Shown: one piece after another, positions 45,614-57,784 of the stretch
Layout of the letters: every line of letters begins with the position of its first letter
Position numbering within the stretch: the first letter of the stretch is position 1
DNA from: Coenobita brevimanus
Lineage: Eukaryota; Arthropoda; Malacostraca; Decapoda; Coenobitidae
Assembly (NCBI GenBank): GCA_032717465.1
Contig: CM064669.1
Location: forward strand, 44,774,035-44,838,034
Direction: 5' to 3'
Length of the DNA stretch: 64,000 bases
Program-made: the position numbers and the translations under genes
The notes under the pieces: generated by a model
Databases searched by the model: none
Told to the model about the DNA's origin: nothing
What the model saw: only the letters and a program-made list of their open reading frames with translations

Positions 45614-46499
45614 ACAACGGTTAGTTTTCTGTAGTATCAAACATTTATTTTGAGGGAGGAACAAGAAACGTGGGATAATTCTGTGCTTAAAGGAAGAGAC
45701 AGTCCTGGCATTATAGAGAGAACAAAATTTGAGGCGTCATTGAACTGAAGGGATTAATTGTCAACAGTATTGGTCAGTTGAATCCCAAATGAGGCAGCAT
45801 CGATATTCAGTATTTGATTTTGGTTCCCCATAAATACTGACTAATGCTTTTCTTTTGCGTTCACAAACATTCGTAGGCAACGATATTTAAAATACACTTT
45901 TCAGCACGCCACTGAAAGCAAGAGAGAAGGCCATGAATCAGAACGTTTCCAAAAATTCCACCCCGACTTGAAAATATATTTCGCACACAAAGCCAGAGTG
46001 GAGGGAGAAGTGTCCCAAAATATTTAGATTCTCGAGCAACCAATGACGGAATGTTGGGATTGGGAGTGGACGTAGTGGTGGAGAGGGCGGAGTGATGTGT
46101 GGTATGGAGAAGGTGGTGGTGGTCGTTGTGCGATGCAGCAATAACATGGAGTGGGGTGGGGTGGGGTACAGCAATAGTGGGGTGATGGTGTGGTGGAGTA
46201 AAATGTGGTATTTTGGTGTTAAGATGGAATGAGTTGGTAGCGGAGTTGAGTAAGATGTGGTTCGCGATGGTTGAGTGAAGTGAGGTGTGTTGGGGTGGTG
46301 TGGTTTTGAATGGTGTGAGATGAGGAGTCAGAAGTCGGAGGGGTAAGCTAGGGGTGTAACAAATGAGACAGGAATGGGAGAGGTAAGGTAGGGGTGTGAG
46401 ACGAGACTGGGGTTGGGGAACAAGACCAGAGTTGCTAGGGATCTTGCACGAGCTATAGGAGCACAGTGGTGTGTGGGAAGAGGGCCTAATGGTACGATA

Positions 46500-47560
46500 T
46501 AATTCCCGATGTCACTAACCAGGGAAAAACTGCCACTCTTCACCAGATTATTTAATTTTCGACATCAAAGTCGGTCTACTAAACTCCGTTCATTTTATGT
46601 GCCCTCTGTGTCACTAAAAGGAAGGGAGAAATTATAACAAAATTATTTTAGTCACTGCTACAAGGAAGACAGGCTGTATTATAGTCCAAGAAAATAAAGA
46701 AATGGTAGGCTGAGTCTACCATCGCGGTTTGGGGACGGTTATTATTCTTTCCCCCCTTAAATATCGATGAGCTTTATTTTACATCCATTTCATGTATTTG
46801 CCAATCAAAACAAATAAACAGTGTTATGAGAAACATGTAACTATTCTCCATTAAGAAATATTAGCACGACAAGGCTGAAGATCGTACGTTAGGATTTTAA
46901 ACAATAACAAACACAAGTGTGTCTACTGCCCCGCTGGACCTACTGTACAAAGATCATGGAAAACCGTTGCACAGAAAAATGTACAGTGCCTAGAATGAAG
47001 TATTTCCTGAAGTCTAGAGGCATAACCTTTTCAGGGTACACCACTGGCGTGTTGTTTTGACTTTTTGTACGGTATTTTGAAGCCCTCGGCATCGTCGGAT
47101 TTCGGCCGGAGGTCTTGTCTCTGCACGATTTCGGGTTTAAACATTGTACAATTTTCATATGAAAAAACTTTGTAGGTTTTCTTCAGCATTTTGGAGGTGA
47201 AGCATTGTTCTTTTAGAAGCTAAATTTTATGGGTTTCAAACAAAAGGTGCAGCTAGAGACTTGTAAATATGTGATGAATGCTGTCACACCCAGTGTGCTT
47301 TCACGGTGGCTATAGTAACGTTTTCCTGTATTAACCGCATTAAAGCATATCTAAGAAATTAGTATAACTACTAAAGAATAATGTCATGAAGAACTTACGT
47401 ACGGTATATCAATAAATATCACGGGAGAAATTTTTAAAGATGTACGACTTCTGTGGTCTCTGCATGAGTAGCCCGACTTCCATATTGAACTAGCTGGCGA
47501 TCAATGGCAACTTTTGAGTCAGTGACGGTGGGAATTGAGTGATCCCAGTCGTTTACATAA
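46500..47560. other. ~1-kb segment present only in copy B
   Basis: Copy A passes directly from TTAATGGTACAAAATATTTG to GTGATACCAGTCGGTTACG (5779-5820). Copy B has about 1 kb in between, with no recognised element, long frame or tandem repeat. It may be an insertion in B or a deletion in A. TCGGTTACGTAACACACAAGG marks the return of similarity. Confidence 0.65.
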
Positions 47561-47628
47561 CACACACATTGAATTATCCCTGTCGGTTACGTAACACACA
47601 AGGGTAGTAAGATGTTCAGTATGGGTAT

Positions 47629-47630
<2 letters not shown>

Positions 47631-47668
<38 letters not shown>
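47631..47668. repeat. (GT)n microsatellite
   Basis: Shorter counterpart of the tract at 5849-5905. Confidence 0.96.
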
Positions 47669-47670
<2 letters not shown>

Positions 47671-48399
47671 AAAAAAAACTCCCAGACTGGAATGTCACTA
47701 GCCGTGCAATAAAAAAATAAAAAAATTCTGTTTCTATATTCTTTATGAAACATGTTCCTCTTTCCGCTGTCTCTTATCCTCCTTCGCTCTCATCCAATTC
47801 CCGTCCCCCATGACCCTGCATTATTAAATGTTCATCATTATAATGATGTTACTGAAAGCTTTAAAGTGTCAAAAATACCCGAAAACGTTACGATTCACAC
47901 CAAGTAACAGAGAATGTCAAGCTGGTTACAATACTAGATGAAAATGTCCGTTGCAAAAAAAATCAGCTTCTTTCTATTTATTTATTTATTGTAAAATTAA
48001 AAGTACCAGGTAATGCCCACGATACCAGAGGATGCCGGGTCTTACGGTGTTGCGTGGTGAAAGTTTAAGTGGCCGGAGATACCGATGCTAGTGACAGTGC
48101 TGGATGAAAGTAAAGTATCAGAAAATACTTCGAAATACGTAATATGTTACCTCAGAATGACGTTGGTTGGAATTTACGGTACTAGTCAGTGCAAAGGTCA
48201 GAGAGGCAGTATAAAAGTTTAAATTACCCGCAAAATGCCCCCAGTACTAAACGGGGATGCCCCACACTGCGCCTTGACCTTTCACCTCCCACCTCCTCGT
48301 CTGTCTTAGTTATTAGCTAGTAAAGCACCCGGCAAACATTCCCCAGACAACAACTTGCATTCCTCGCTTTACACATCCAGGTCCCTGTGTCAGTTACCT

Positions 48400-48570
48400 T
48401 TATGCCTGTCAGTTTTAGGTAATGGAAAACAAAATCTTGAGGTCACTGCCAGGGGTAAAGTGTCCTCGCCCAGGGGTCTCGTGATAGGCCCGGGAATCGA
48501 ACGCAGGTCCTCTCGGTTGTGAGTGAGCTTCCGAGTTTCTCATACCACCTGGCCACCCCCACCCCTGCCT
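48400..48570 (-). mobile_element. tRNA-derived SINE (copy B)
   Basis: Same element as at 6640-6825: minus-strand A-box TGGCCAGGTGG (48545-48555) and a B-box read from GGGAATCGAACGC (48492-48504). Confidence 0.65.
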
Positions 48571-49027
48571 CTCTGCCTCGTTGGCCATAACCATTTGTGT
48601 GATGGAGCTGCGGCAGGGTTAACCCAGCCAGGACATGAAGGGTTGTGTGTCGTGGGGTCGTTTATGTGTAAAACATCCAAACCAATTTACTGGATAAACA
48701 AGGCTTCAAAAACAGTTAACTGTCCTCACACACAATTTTGTTTTCCTTATTTCCTCACTTGAATAATTACTTTGATTGGACTGTGAAATGTTTGGTATCC
48801 GTGTGAGTGTAAAAGTAGAAATAATCTTGTACACAAGTTCAGAAAGTCATTAAATACTGCTCCTGGTGCCAGGGTCCAGAGGCTGTTTTTACATAAGCTG
48901 TCTTAATAAGTTGCGTTTAACATTACATACAGTGAAGAGGCTAAGAGGCTTACACAGGATATCTGTGTAATTGCCCTCCTGCCCTTTTCACCTTACGACC
49001 GGTGAGCTGATGATATATATACAAAAC

Positions 49028-50723
49028 GGTGCTGTTCCTCCATCACTTCCTCCCTCTGACTTCCTCATGGCTGACATTAAAATTTCTTCAGCTGATGTAT
49101 TTTCTGCCATCATTGGCCTCAATACTAATAAGGCATATGGGCCTGATGGAGTCCCTCCTGTTGTTCTCAAGAACTGTGCTTGTGTGCTTACACCCTGCCT
49201 AGGCAAACTCTTTCGCCTTTTTCTATCAACTTGTACCTTTCCTTCTTGGTGGAAGTTTGCTCTCATTCAGCCAGTCCCAAAGAAGGGTAACCATTCCCAA
49301 CCCTGTAAGTATCGTCCAATTGCTTTAACATCCTGTATCTCAAAAGTTTTCGAGTCTGTTCTTAATAGAAAAATTTTAAAATATCTTTCCTATCACAACC
49401 TTCTTTCCGATCATCAGTATGGGTTCCCTCAGGGACGCTCCACAGGCGATCTTCTCACCTACCTGTCAGACTCCCGGTCATCCTCCTTTTGGGACTTTGG
49501 CAAAAGCTTTGCCATTGCACTTGACATCTCAAAGGCTTTCGATCGAGTGTGGCATAAATCTTTAATTCCAAACTGCCCTCCTACTGTTTCTATCCTTCTA
49601 TCTGTGCCTTCATCTCTAGCTTCCCTTCTGGTCGTTCTATAGCAACTGTTGTAGACGGCCATCGTTCTTCTCCTAGATCTGTTAACAGTGGTCTTCCTCA
49701 GGGCTCTGTCCTATCACCAACACTCTTGTTTTTATTCATCAATGACCTTCTAAGCTGTACATCTAACCCTATCCACTCATACGCTGATGACTCCACCCTT
49801 CACCTTTCCATTCGATTCCCGCAATGTCCATCTCAGCAGTTACTTCAACAAACAAGGGATGAGGCTATGGCACACCTAATGTCTGGCTTGGCTCGTATCT
49901 CTAACTGGGGTAAAAATAATCTGGTTGTTTTTAATGCATCAAAGACTCAGTTTTTGCAATCAACATGACAAAATCTTCCAAAGGTATACCCACTAACATT
50001 TAATAATATTCAGCTTAATCCTGCATCATCCTTAAACATGCTTGGGGTTTCATTTACTCGGGACTTATCTTGGAAAGATCATATTACATCTCTTGTAAAA
50101 TCTGCTTCCAAGAGATTGGGTGTGCCAAGCCGACTCCGTTCCTTCTTTACCCCTGCACAATTGTTGACTCAATACAGGGGTTTTATCTGCCCCTGTGTGG
50201 AGTACAACTCTCATATGTGGGGGGGGCTCCCCACATACATCTCTTCTCTATAGGGTGGAGTCAAAGGCTTTTCGCCTCATTAACTCTCCTCCTCTTACTG
50301 GCTCCCTTCAACCTCTGTCTCTTCGCGGCACTGTTCCATCTTTATCTCTTTTCTGTCGCTACTTCAATGGTCCCTGCTCCTCTGAACTGTCTGCGTGCAT
50401 TCCTCCTCCTCTACAACAGGCGCGTAGCACCCGTCTGGCAGGAAACTCTCATCCCTTTTCTGTCCAACTCTCTAATGCAAGAGTTAACCGTTACTCCCAG
50501 TCCTTCATTTATGCAACAGGTCAACTCTGGAACTGTCTCCCTCTGTCTGTATTTCCAGCTTCCTATGGTCTCCAGTCTTTCAAACGTAGTGTGTCCAGGC
50601 ATCTCGAAATGATCAGATCTTGAATTTGGCTCTCTCTTGTATTTTGTTTTTCTCTTGGAAGGAACAGTTTTGCAGGCTCATTGCCTTTGGTTCCTTCTTC
50701 CTCACATAAAAAAAAGAAACGAA
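49028..50723 (+). mobile_element. 5'-truncated Jockey-like non-LTR retrotransposon
   Basis: A ~1.7-kb plus-strand LINE 3' half inserted into segmental copy B. The left junction follows ACAAAAC (49021-49027), which in copy A continues TGCAAGG (7280). On the right, an A8 tail (50708-50715) precedes GAATCAAGATATG, the match to 7310 in copy A. About 30 bp of the target present in A is missing in B, so insertion was accompanied by a small deletion, or the gap arose later. No clear target-site duplication. Related relics lie at 16988-17285 and perhaps 57636-57672. Confidence 0.88.
49040..50623 (+). pseudogene. Jockey-like reverse transcriptase, frameshifted
   Basis: Reverse transcriptase of a LINE, beginning just before RT motif 1. 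Blocks in order: NKAYGPDGVPPVVLKNC, FALIQPVPKKGN, YRPIALTSCISKVFE, DHQYGFPQGRSTGDLL and IALDISKAFDRVWHKSL (motif A). A frameshift follows at about 49561, then NSGLPQGSVLSPTLL, FINDLLS and HSYADDSTLH with the catalytic Asp pair intact. A TGA interrupts at 49966-49968, LGVSFTRDLSWKDHI follows, and a second frameshift sits in a G run near 50219-50226. It ends with RVESKAFRLINSPPLTG and FKRSVSRHLEMIRS, stopping at 50621-50623. Two shifts, one stop and no endonuclease mean it is inactive. Clade is by motif style; CR1 group is the alternative. Confidence 0.88.
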
Positions 50724-50819
50724 GAATCAAGATATGTGAATTCAAAGTTTGACCAGATGATGATGATGCAGCAGAAATTGAGAGGGAAGAAACCGTGAAT
50801 TGAAGAGCACTGAAGAGAA

Positions 50820-51530
50820 CTATCGGTGAATTTTTAAAAATGAGAAAGAAATCAGAAACAACTTGAGCCGTAGTAACCCCTGCATAAAGAAAATTGCAAG
50901 AGGAAGAACGGAAGTGACAAGCAGCATGGGGGAGAGTAAAACGGGTATGCGTTCAGAAGAGACAGTAGGAACACAACCAGATGAAAAAAAGTAGAGATGA
51001 AAGGAGAGTGGGGAGAAGAGGGGAGGAAGAGGAAGAGAAGAACGGGGCGAGGGGAAGGAGTGATAAATGGTGTACAGGAACAAGAGGGAGAAACAGAATA
51101 ACAAGCTGCGAGGAAAAAAAGAAAGGGTTGACAATTGGAAGAGAGGGAAGGAAGCACAATACTCCCGAAAGAGAAGCTAGGTCGCGTTAGGTTAGTTAAG
51201 ATTGTGGAGAGGAAGAGGCGGAAGGAGACGCAAAACAATTACACCAAAGAGATTACAATGCAAATATGAAAAAAAAAAAAAAATGAGAGAGGAGGAGAGG
51301 AGATAATTTACTATGGAAATGAAGATGAGAAAAAACTGGCCAAAAAGCCGAAGAGAAGAAAAATGATGAAGGGGAGGAGGAAGACTAAGGGAATTTAAAC
51401 AGAGAAGAAAGACGAGGTGGAGAAGAAACAGGATGATAGAAATAGGAATAGAAATAAGTAAGTACATAGTACTAAAGGGAAGAGGTAAAGGGAGAGGAGC
51501 GAGCGTGGTGATGTGAGGTGAGGTGTTAGG
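50820..51530. repeat. Purine-rich block (copy B)
   Basis: Counterpart of 7400-8110, with local indels such as a missing stretch near 51300. Frames are compositional. Confidence 0.75.
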
Positions 51531-52404
51531 GAGAGTGTCAGACTGAGGCCCCTCTGTGTAAGAGTAAACAAGGTAGCAACGGACTGTGTAAACTTGAGGT
51601 GTGTTGGAAATACTGGCCAAAGGGATAATCTGCCATTCGATTGCAGCACTTTACAGTTGTTGATCAACCCCGTTCTTTCAGACCGAGCTGACCCATCAAC
51701 CACAGGCAAGCACCCGCCTTTGCTGGGCCATCCCGTGAAGTAAACCGATATTCCCTTGCGGTTGACAGCGCCTTGCTACTGAAACAGGAAAAAAAAATGT
51801 GGAGGTTTGGTTCTTGGGTGGACGCTGCATTTGCATCTCTACCCTGTTAAAAGGGACATCATAGTATGACACATATCACTTCGTAATTTGGGTATGTGTT
51901 TACCACCAAGCTTTGTAAATGGTTTCAGTTAACAAGAAACCATTAGGCTTGTCACTGAGTGTAAAGCCACCTGAAGTGGAAAGAAAAGCAATAAAAAGTG
52001 CCTGGAAGGAAAGGGAGAAGTAGGAAGAGAGGAGGGCAAACACAGAGATAGACTGAGAAAAGCAGGAAGTGGCAGCATTACATTAAGTGAAAGGATGGTC
52101 GCCACCATCTACCACCAGCACTTTACAATTAAAAAAAAAAAATAGAATTGTAAATGTGAGATACTTGTTGGCAAAAATGTTAACGAACAATTAATGAGAC
52201 AGAAGAAAAAAAGGAAACTAAGTAAATAGGGGAGGAAAAATAATTAGTGCCGCTTTCCTTACAAAACTACAGTGATTTAATTTTCATTTATTTTCTCTAC
52301 GGACAATATATATCAGGTTAGAGCAGACGTCTGGTAGTGAAGGGGTTAATGAAAGGAATTTCAAACTCATTCATTTCGAAAAGTTTCCCCTGAGTTACAT
52401 ACAC

Positions 52405-52855
52405 AATATTAACTGGAAGAAGAATAAATAGGCAATGCTGTGCTGTTGCGACGCTCCATCTGACCAAGCACATAACCCCCACCTCCCCAGCACACCCAAC
52501 AAAGCGCATAACGGCCCTCAGCCCCTAGCTTTTCTTTTAAACGTGAGCGTAAAGAGAATACCATGAGGACATTTAACCTTGACCCCTCAGATTCCTTGTG
52601 CAGGTCACACTGAAGTCTCTGGAAATATAATTTTTTAATTTTTAATTAAAAAAAAAAAAAAATTAAGACACAGCATTCTGTCAATCAAAAGGCACCAGTT
52701 CACTGTGAGACACATGACTATGTGAAATCTCATGGCTCTATAGTGAATACATTGAGTTCTGGCCCAGAAACGAAATCTCTTTGCCTAGCCAGCCGCCCCG
52801 GCGCCCAGCTCTACGGACGGACACCCCTAACTTTGTCAGGTGGAGGGTAAAACAT
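52405..52855 (-). mobile_element. Copy-B-specific insertion, possibly SINE-like
   Basis: Copy A runs from AATTTCTTAGTCACATAAAG to GATCATATTGAAGCGGTCG (9217-9280) without this ~450 bp. The inserted part contains an A14-type run near 52648-52661 and, on minus, GGCGGCTGGCTAGGC, AGATTTCG, TTTCTGGGCC, which is vaguely tRNA-like. I cannot place it in a family; boundaries are approximate. Confidence 0.45.
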
Positions 52856-53033
52856 GAATTTCAAAAGACGATCGTTAATGAAGGGGTTGATAATCGCAAA
52901 AATAATGATGAAACGTGGACGAAGGCTGGGGAAAATAAAGGAGAATGATATAACAAGTGTAAAAAGATGAGAGACAAAGAAAAGGTGATTGTGTACCTAG
53001 CACACTTAATCCTTAATGAGAAAAAGTAATTTG

Positions 53034-53036
<3 letters not shown>

Positions 53037-53064
<28 letters not shown>
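53037..53064. repeat. (GA)n microsatellite
   Basis: Short GA tract, longer than its copy A counterpart near 9445-9461. Confidence 0.93.
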
Positions 53065-53191
53065 TTCATCATCATCTAGGACTCTAGGTTGTTTTCAGTC
53101 CTCAGTGTGTTAGGAAGTAGTCAGCTAAAGGAAATCGTTGGGTTCAGTTGAAAGAATAGGTGGGGTGCTGTAATCATTATTATTAAGTTTA

Positions 53192-53497
53192 CTCTCTCCG
53201 ACAAGGGGAGTATGTTTTCATCCCTCCCCCCCTTTTTTTTTTTCGTTTGTTTGTTAGCAGGATTACTCAAAAAGTAAAAGAGGGATTTGGACCAAATTTG
53301 GTGGGCAGGTAACCCATGTCCCAGGGAACAATCGATTAACTTTTGGGACCGATCCGGATCGTATTACAGATTCTGGATCCGGAAAACATTTTTGTGAAAC
53401 CCTAATCAGTGATGAGGAAACCTAACCCATTATGAAGAGTGGTTTGGAAATTACGTTGCCCTTGTTCGAGAGATGTGCTCCACTGAGAGCCCCGTCT
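53192..53497 (+). mobile_element. 306-bp non-coding element with target-site duplication
   Basis: Begins CTCTCCGACAAGGGGAGTATG, includes GTTAGCAGGATTACTC, AAATTTGGTGGGCAGGTAACC and AACAATCGATTAACTTTTGG, and ends CTCCACTGAGAGCCCCGTCT. AGTTTA flanks it at 53186-53191 and 53498-53503. Copy A has a single, uninterrupted ATTAAGTTTATTTATTCA (about 9572), which is the empty site. Non-coding; probably a non-autonomous transposon. I recognise the text as a type of short repeat common in invertebrate genomes but cannot name it. Confidence 0.85.
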
Positions 53498-53679
53498 AGT
53501 TTATTCAGTTATTTATTTACTAGTTTTGTTAAATAATTGGGCCTATTTTAGGTTATATTAGAGCAGCAGGATACCAATATTGTCTGGAATTTAGTTATTG
53601 GCAAAATATATAAAGTGGCATTCCGTGCATACCACCATAAAACTAATAGAACGATGAAGCCTAACGCACAGCCGTTGCC

Positions 53680-54365
53680 TACACCACACCACCACACTTT
53701 ACCTTACACTCTGCCACACTACCTACTCACACCACTACACTTCCCACTCCCCACTCCCCACCACCACAACACTAACCCTCACCACAGTTCACCCTTACCA
53801 CCACCACCACCACCACCTCCCTACAACCTCCCCAACACCACATTACATCCTCCTGACCCCTGTCACTATTACAGTACACTCTCCCAACCCCCACTACCAC
53901 CAAACTACATCCCCTACATCCTCCCACCACCATACTACACACTTCCTACCACCATCACCACACTTAGTGTGGTGGTGGTGGGGAGGGTGGAGTGTAGTGG
54001 TGGTGGGGAGGGTGTAGTGTGGTGGGGAGGATAGAGTGTGGTAGTGGGGAGGGTGTAATGTGTTTGCGGGGAAGATGTAATGTGTTTGCGGGGAAGGTGT
54101 AGTGTGCTGGTGGTGGGAAGGTATAGTGTGCTGGTGGTGGTAGGGAGGCTGTAGTGTGATGGTGATAATGAGGGTGTTGTGTGGTCACCACACAACGCCC
54201 TCCCTACCACCACCGCATTACACCCTCCCCACCACCACCGCATTACACCCTCCCCACCACAACCACAACACTATACCCTCCCCATCAACATCGCACTACA
54301 CCTTCCCACCACCACGACCACACATTTCCTTACCACTACCACCACACTACATCTCCTCACCACCA
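53680..54365. repeat. CAC-rich minisatellite (copy B form) with internal inversion
   Basis: Shorter than the copy A array. 53680-53964 and 54187-54365 have the C-rich strand on plus. 53966-54185 has it on minus (GGTGGTGGGGAGGGTG-type). Near-perfect palindromes centre on 53965 and 54186. Confidence 0.88.
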
Positions 54366-55084
54366 CCTTTCCTAAGTTGAATAAAACCGTGTGGAAGTAC
54401 AAAGAAGGAAGTACAAAAAGTCGTCACCGGATTCCAAGTGGCAACTACTTACAGCTTCCCAAGTGAATAAAATCCTGTGGAGGCAGCAAGAATGAAATAC
54501 CCAACCTTGACCCTGAAATGATAAGGTTAAAGAAAAAGAGTAAATATGAGGTAATGCCAGAAGTCGTATTAGGAGCCGTGTTCTCGTGCACACGGGACAC
54601 TTTAATAAGATTTCTTCAGTTACGAGTTGCTTATTACGCCTTTATTGTTGTCTTAAGTTAACTACATCGTTTTAATGTCAACATAGTTTACATTTGTAAC
54701 ATTTATTACTAGATGGTATTAAGAGGTATTAGACAAAATGAATATCTTAGGACGCGGTGTTATGATGCCTCCTTAAGCCAGCCAGAGTATGATCTATGAA
54801 TGGGAAGTAAACGGGACGGTAAACCAAGGCTTGTTTGTACTGTACACCCATTCCTGATAACACACAGCGAACAATGTACACTCTTTAATTGCGGTAATGT
54901 ACTGCATGTTCCAGCACAGCCGCAAACCTGTCACACGTGTAAATTCCTACCTTGCCTGTTTAGTTGACCTCGAGTTACTTGAGGTGGATGGTAAATGAAG
55001 GTATAGTAAGCTGGCTCACTATTACAATGAGGCACAAAAACTTCGTTTGGTGTTCCACTGGTCTGCTTCACACTTATATACAGT

Positions 55085-55385
55085 ATATCTAAAACTGAAT
55101 TACTGAAGGTTGCGTATAAAACTAGTATATACGTAAGGAATTACTGAAGGTTGTGTCAAAAACTGGTACTTAAGGAATTACTGAAGGTTGTATCTAAAAC
55201 TGGTACTTAAGGAATTACTGAAGGTTGTATCTAAAACTGGTACTTTAGGAATTACTGAAGGTTGTATCTAAAACTGGTACTTAAGGAATTACTGAAGGTT
55301 GTATCTAAAACTGGTACTTAAGGAATTACTGAAGGTTGTATCTAAAACTGGTACTTAAAGAATTACTGAAGGTTGTATATAAACC
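55085..55385. repeat. 37-bp minisatellite, about 8 units
   Basis: Unit: AAGGAATTACTGAAGGTTG then TATCTAAAACTGGTACTT. Central units are almost identical; the first two and the last are diverged. It begins ~240 bp beyond the end of copy B. Confidence 0.93.
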
Positions 55386-55550
55386 CACCAGTTGCAAAAA
55401 TCTATACTAAGCTGTGTAAAGTTCTTTGAGGGTAGCAAAAATAAATTAAGGACTACCCTGTGGGACTGTAGGGGTTAATATATGAGTACTAAAAAGGAAA
55501 ATAAGTTGGTGCTGAAAATTAGATTCAGTGGTTGTGTAGAGATATAATAC

Positions 55551-56890
<1,340 letters not shown>

Positions 56891-56894
56891 TCCT

Positions 56895-57065
56895 ACTCAG
56901 TAACAGTCCACTTACCAGCGACCTACCATATCCTTCCACTTTGTCCTTGGTCTGCTTCTCCTTCTTCCATCCACCCAATTCCTTTAATTTTCACAACCTT
57001 GTGCTGATTCCGTCCACTTGGTCTTCATCATCATCCAGCCACCTACAGTAGCTCTCATACACATA
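56895..57065 (-). mobile_element. Decayed RTE C-terminal remnant
   Basis: The minus strand near 56930-56975 encodes RRRSRPRTKWKDMV, which matches the GRRRRGRPRMRWRD block ending RTE ORF2. Little else is readable. Confidence 0.4.
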
Positions 57066-57635
57066 TTGCACCTCTTTGACCTTGACTACCCATCTTTCAT
57101 ACTTGTATGCTTCTCACTTTTGCACCACCCTCTGCCGTCTTTTTAGTCTTACCTCTCCTTCTTCTTCCAACCACCCTAGACTCATATACTGTACACTGTT
57201 AGTTCACTTCTCACCCTGTTCATACCTGACAGATCAACCCCATGAGCCCGTGGACGTAATAGTCTATACTTCCTGCTGCCAGCTTAACTTTATTCACCTC
57301 AGAACAGCTCCCAGATTGTGAAAGCTTGATGGAACGTATATGACACATTCAGTTCGAAAAGTCCATCATAAGCCAAAGAAAATTGTCAGGTGAAAATGTG
57401 TGTCTGGATCAGTCCGTATTAGCTCAACTGCAGGACCGGACACTCTCCTCGGTGGGAGGGTGATAGCCAGAAGTAACCCATCCCCATGTTGGAGAAGTAC
57501 GAAATGGGGAAGGGGTGTGTGTGTAGGGAGATTGATGCATTTGTTAGTAGAAGTGTTGTATTTGCAATGTTTGTGTCAGAATCTGTATGCTCGTATGTCA
57601 TTGATACAACGAAATGCGAATATGAAAAGACACAC

Positions 57636-57672
57636 TGTGCAGGCCTGAAACCTTTGGTTCCTTCTTCACTGC
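57636..57672 (+). mobile_element. 3'-end remnant of the Jockey-like LINE
   Basis: GCAGGCCTGAAACCTTTGG and TTCCTTCTTC followed by a short A run parallel the 3' UTR end of the element at 49028-50723 (GCAGGCTCATTGCCTTTGG, TTCCTTCTTCCTCACATAAA at 50672-50710). Only the tail is recognisable. Confidence 0.5.
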
Positions 57673-57784
57673 GTAAAAAAACACCCACTTTAAATGTCCG
57701 CCAAGGCGATGGCTCAGGGCACTGGCATCATGATATGAGTTTGCTACCACCGAGCAGCTGCAGCTTAATAGCCTGCCCTAAATA

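Larger units (their letters stand above)
45520..54848 (+). repeat. Segmental duplication, copy B
   Basis: Direct, colinear counterpart of 4890-11419, enlarged to ~9.3 kb. Extra material relative to copy A: about 1 kb at 46500-47560, the LINE at 49028-50723, about 450 bp at 52405-52855, and the 306-bp element at 53192-53497. It lacks copy A's SINE (empty site near 52297) and most of the CAC array length. The left limit is an AAT/ATT tract next to an RTE fragment. On the right, similarity stops after GTACACC (54842-54848). Confidence 0.92.

Noticed and set aside
55085..55385. CRISPR-like regular repeats (also 2690-3305)
   Set aside because: Units are contiguous, with no unique spacers, and the sequence is eukaryotic; these are minisatellites.
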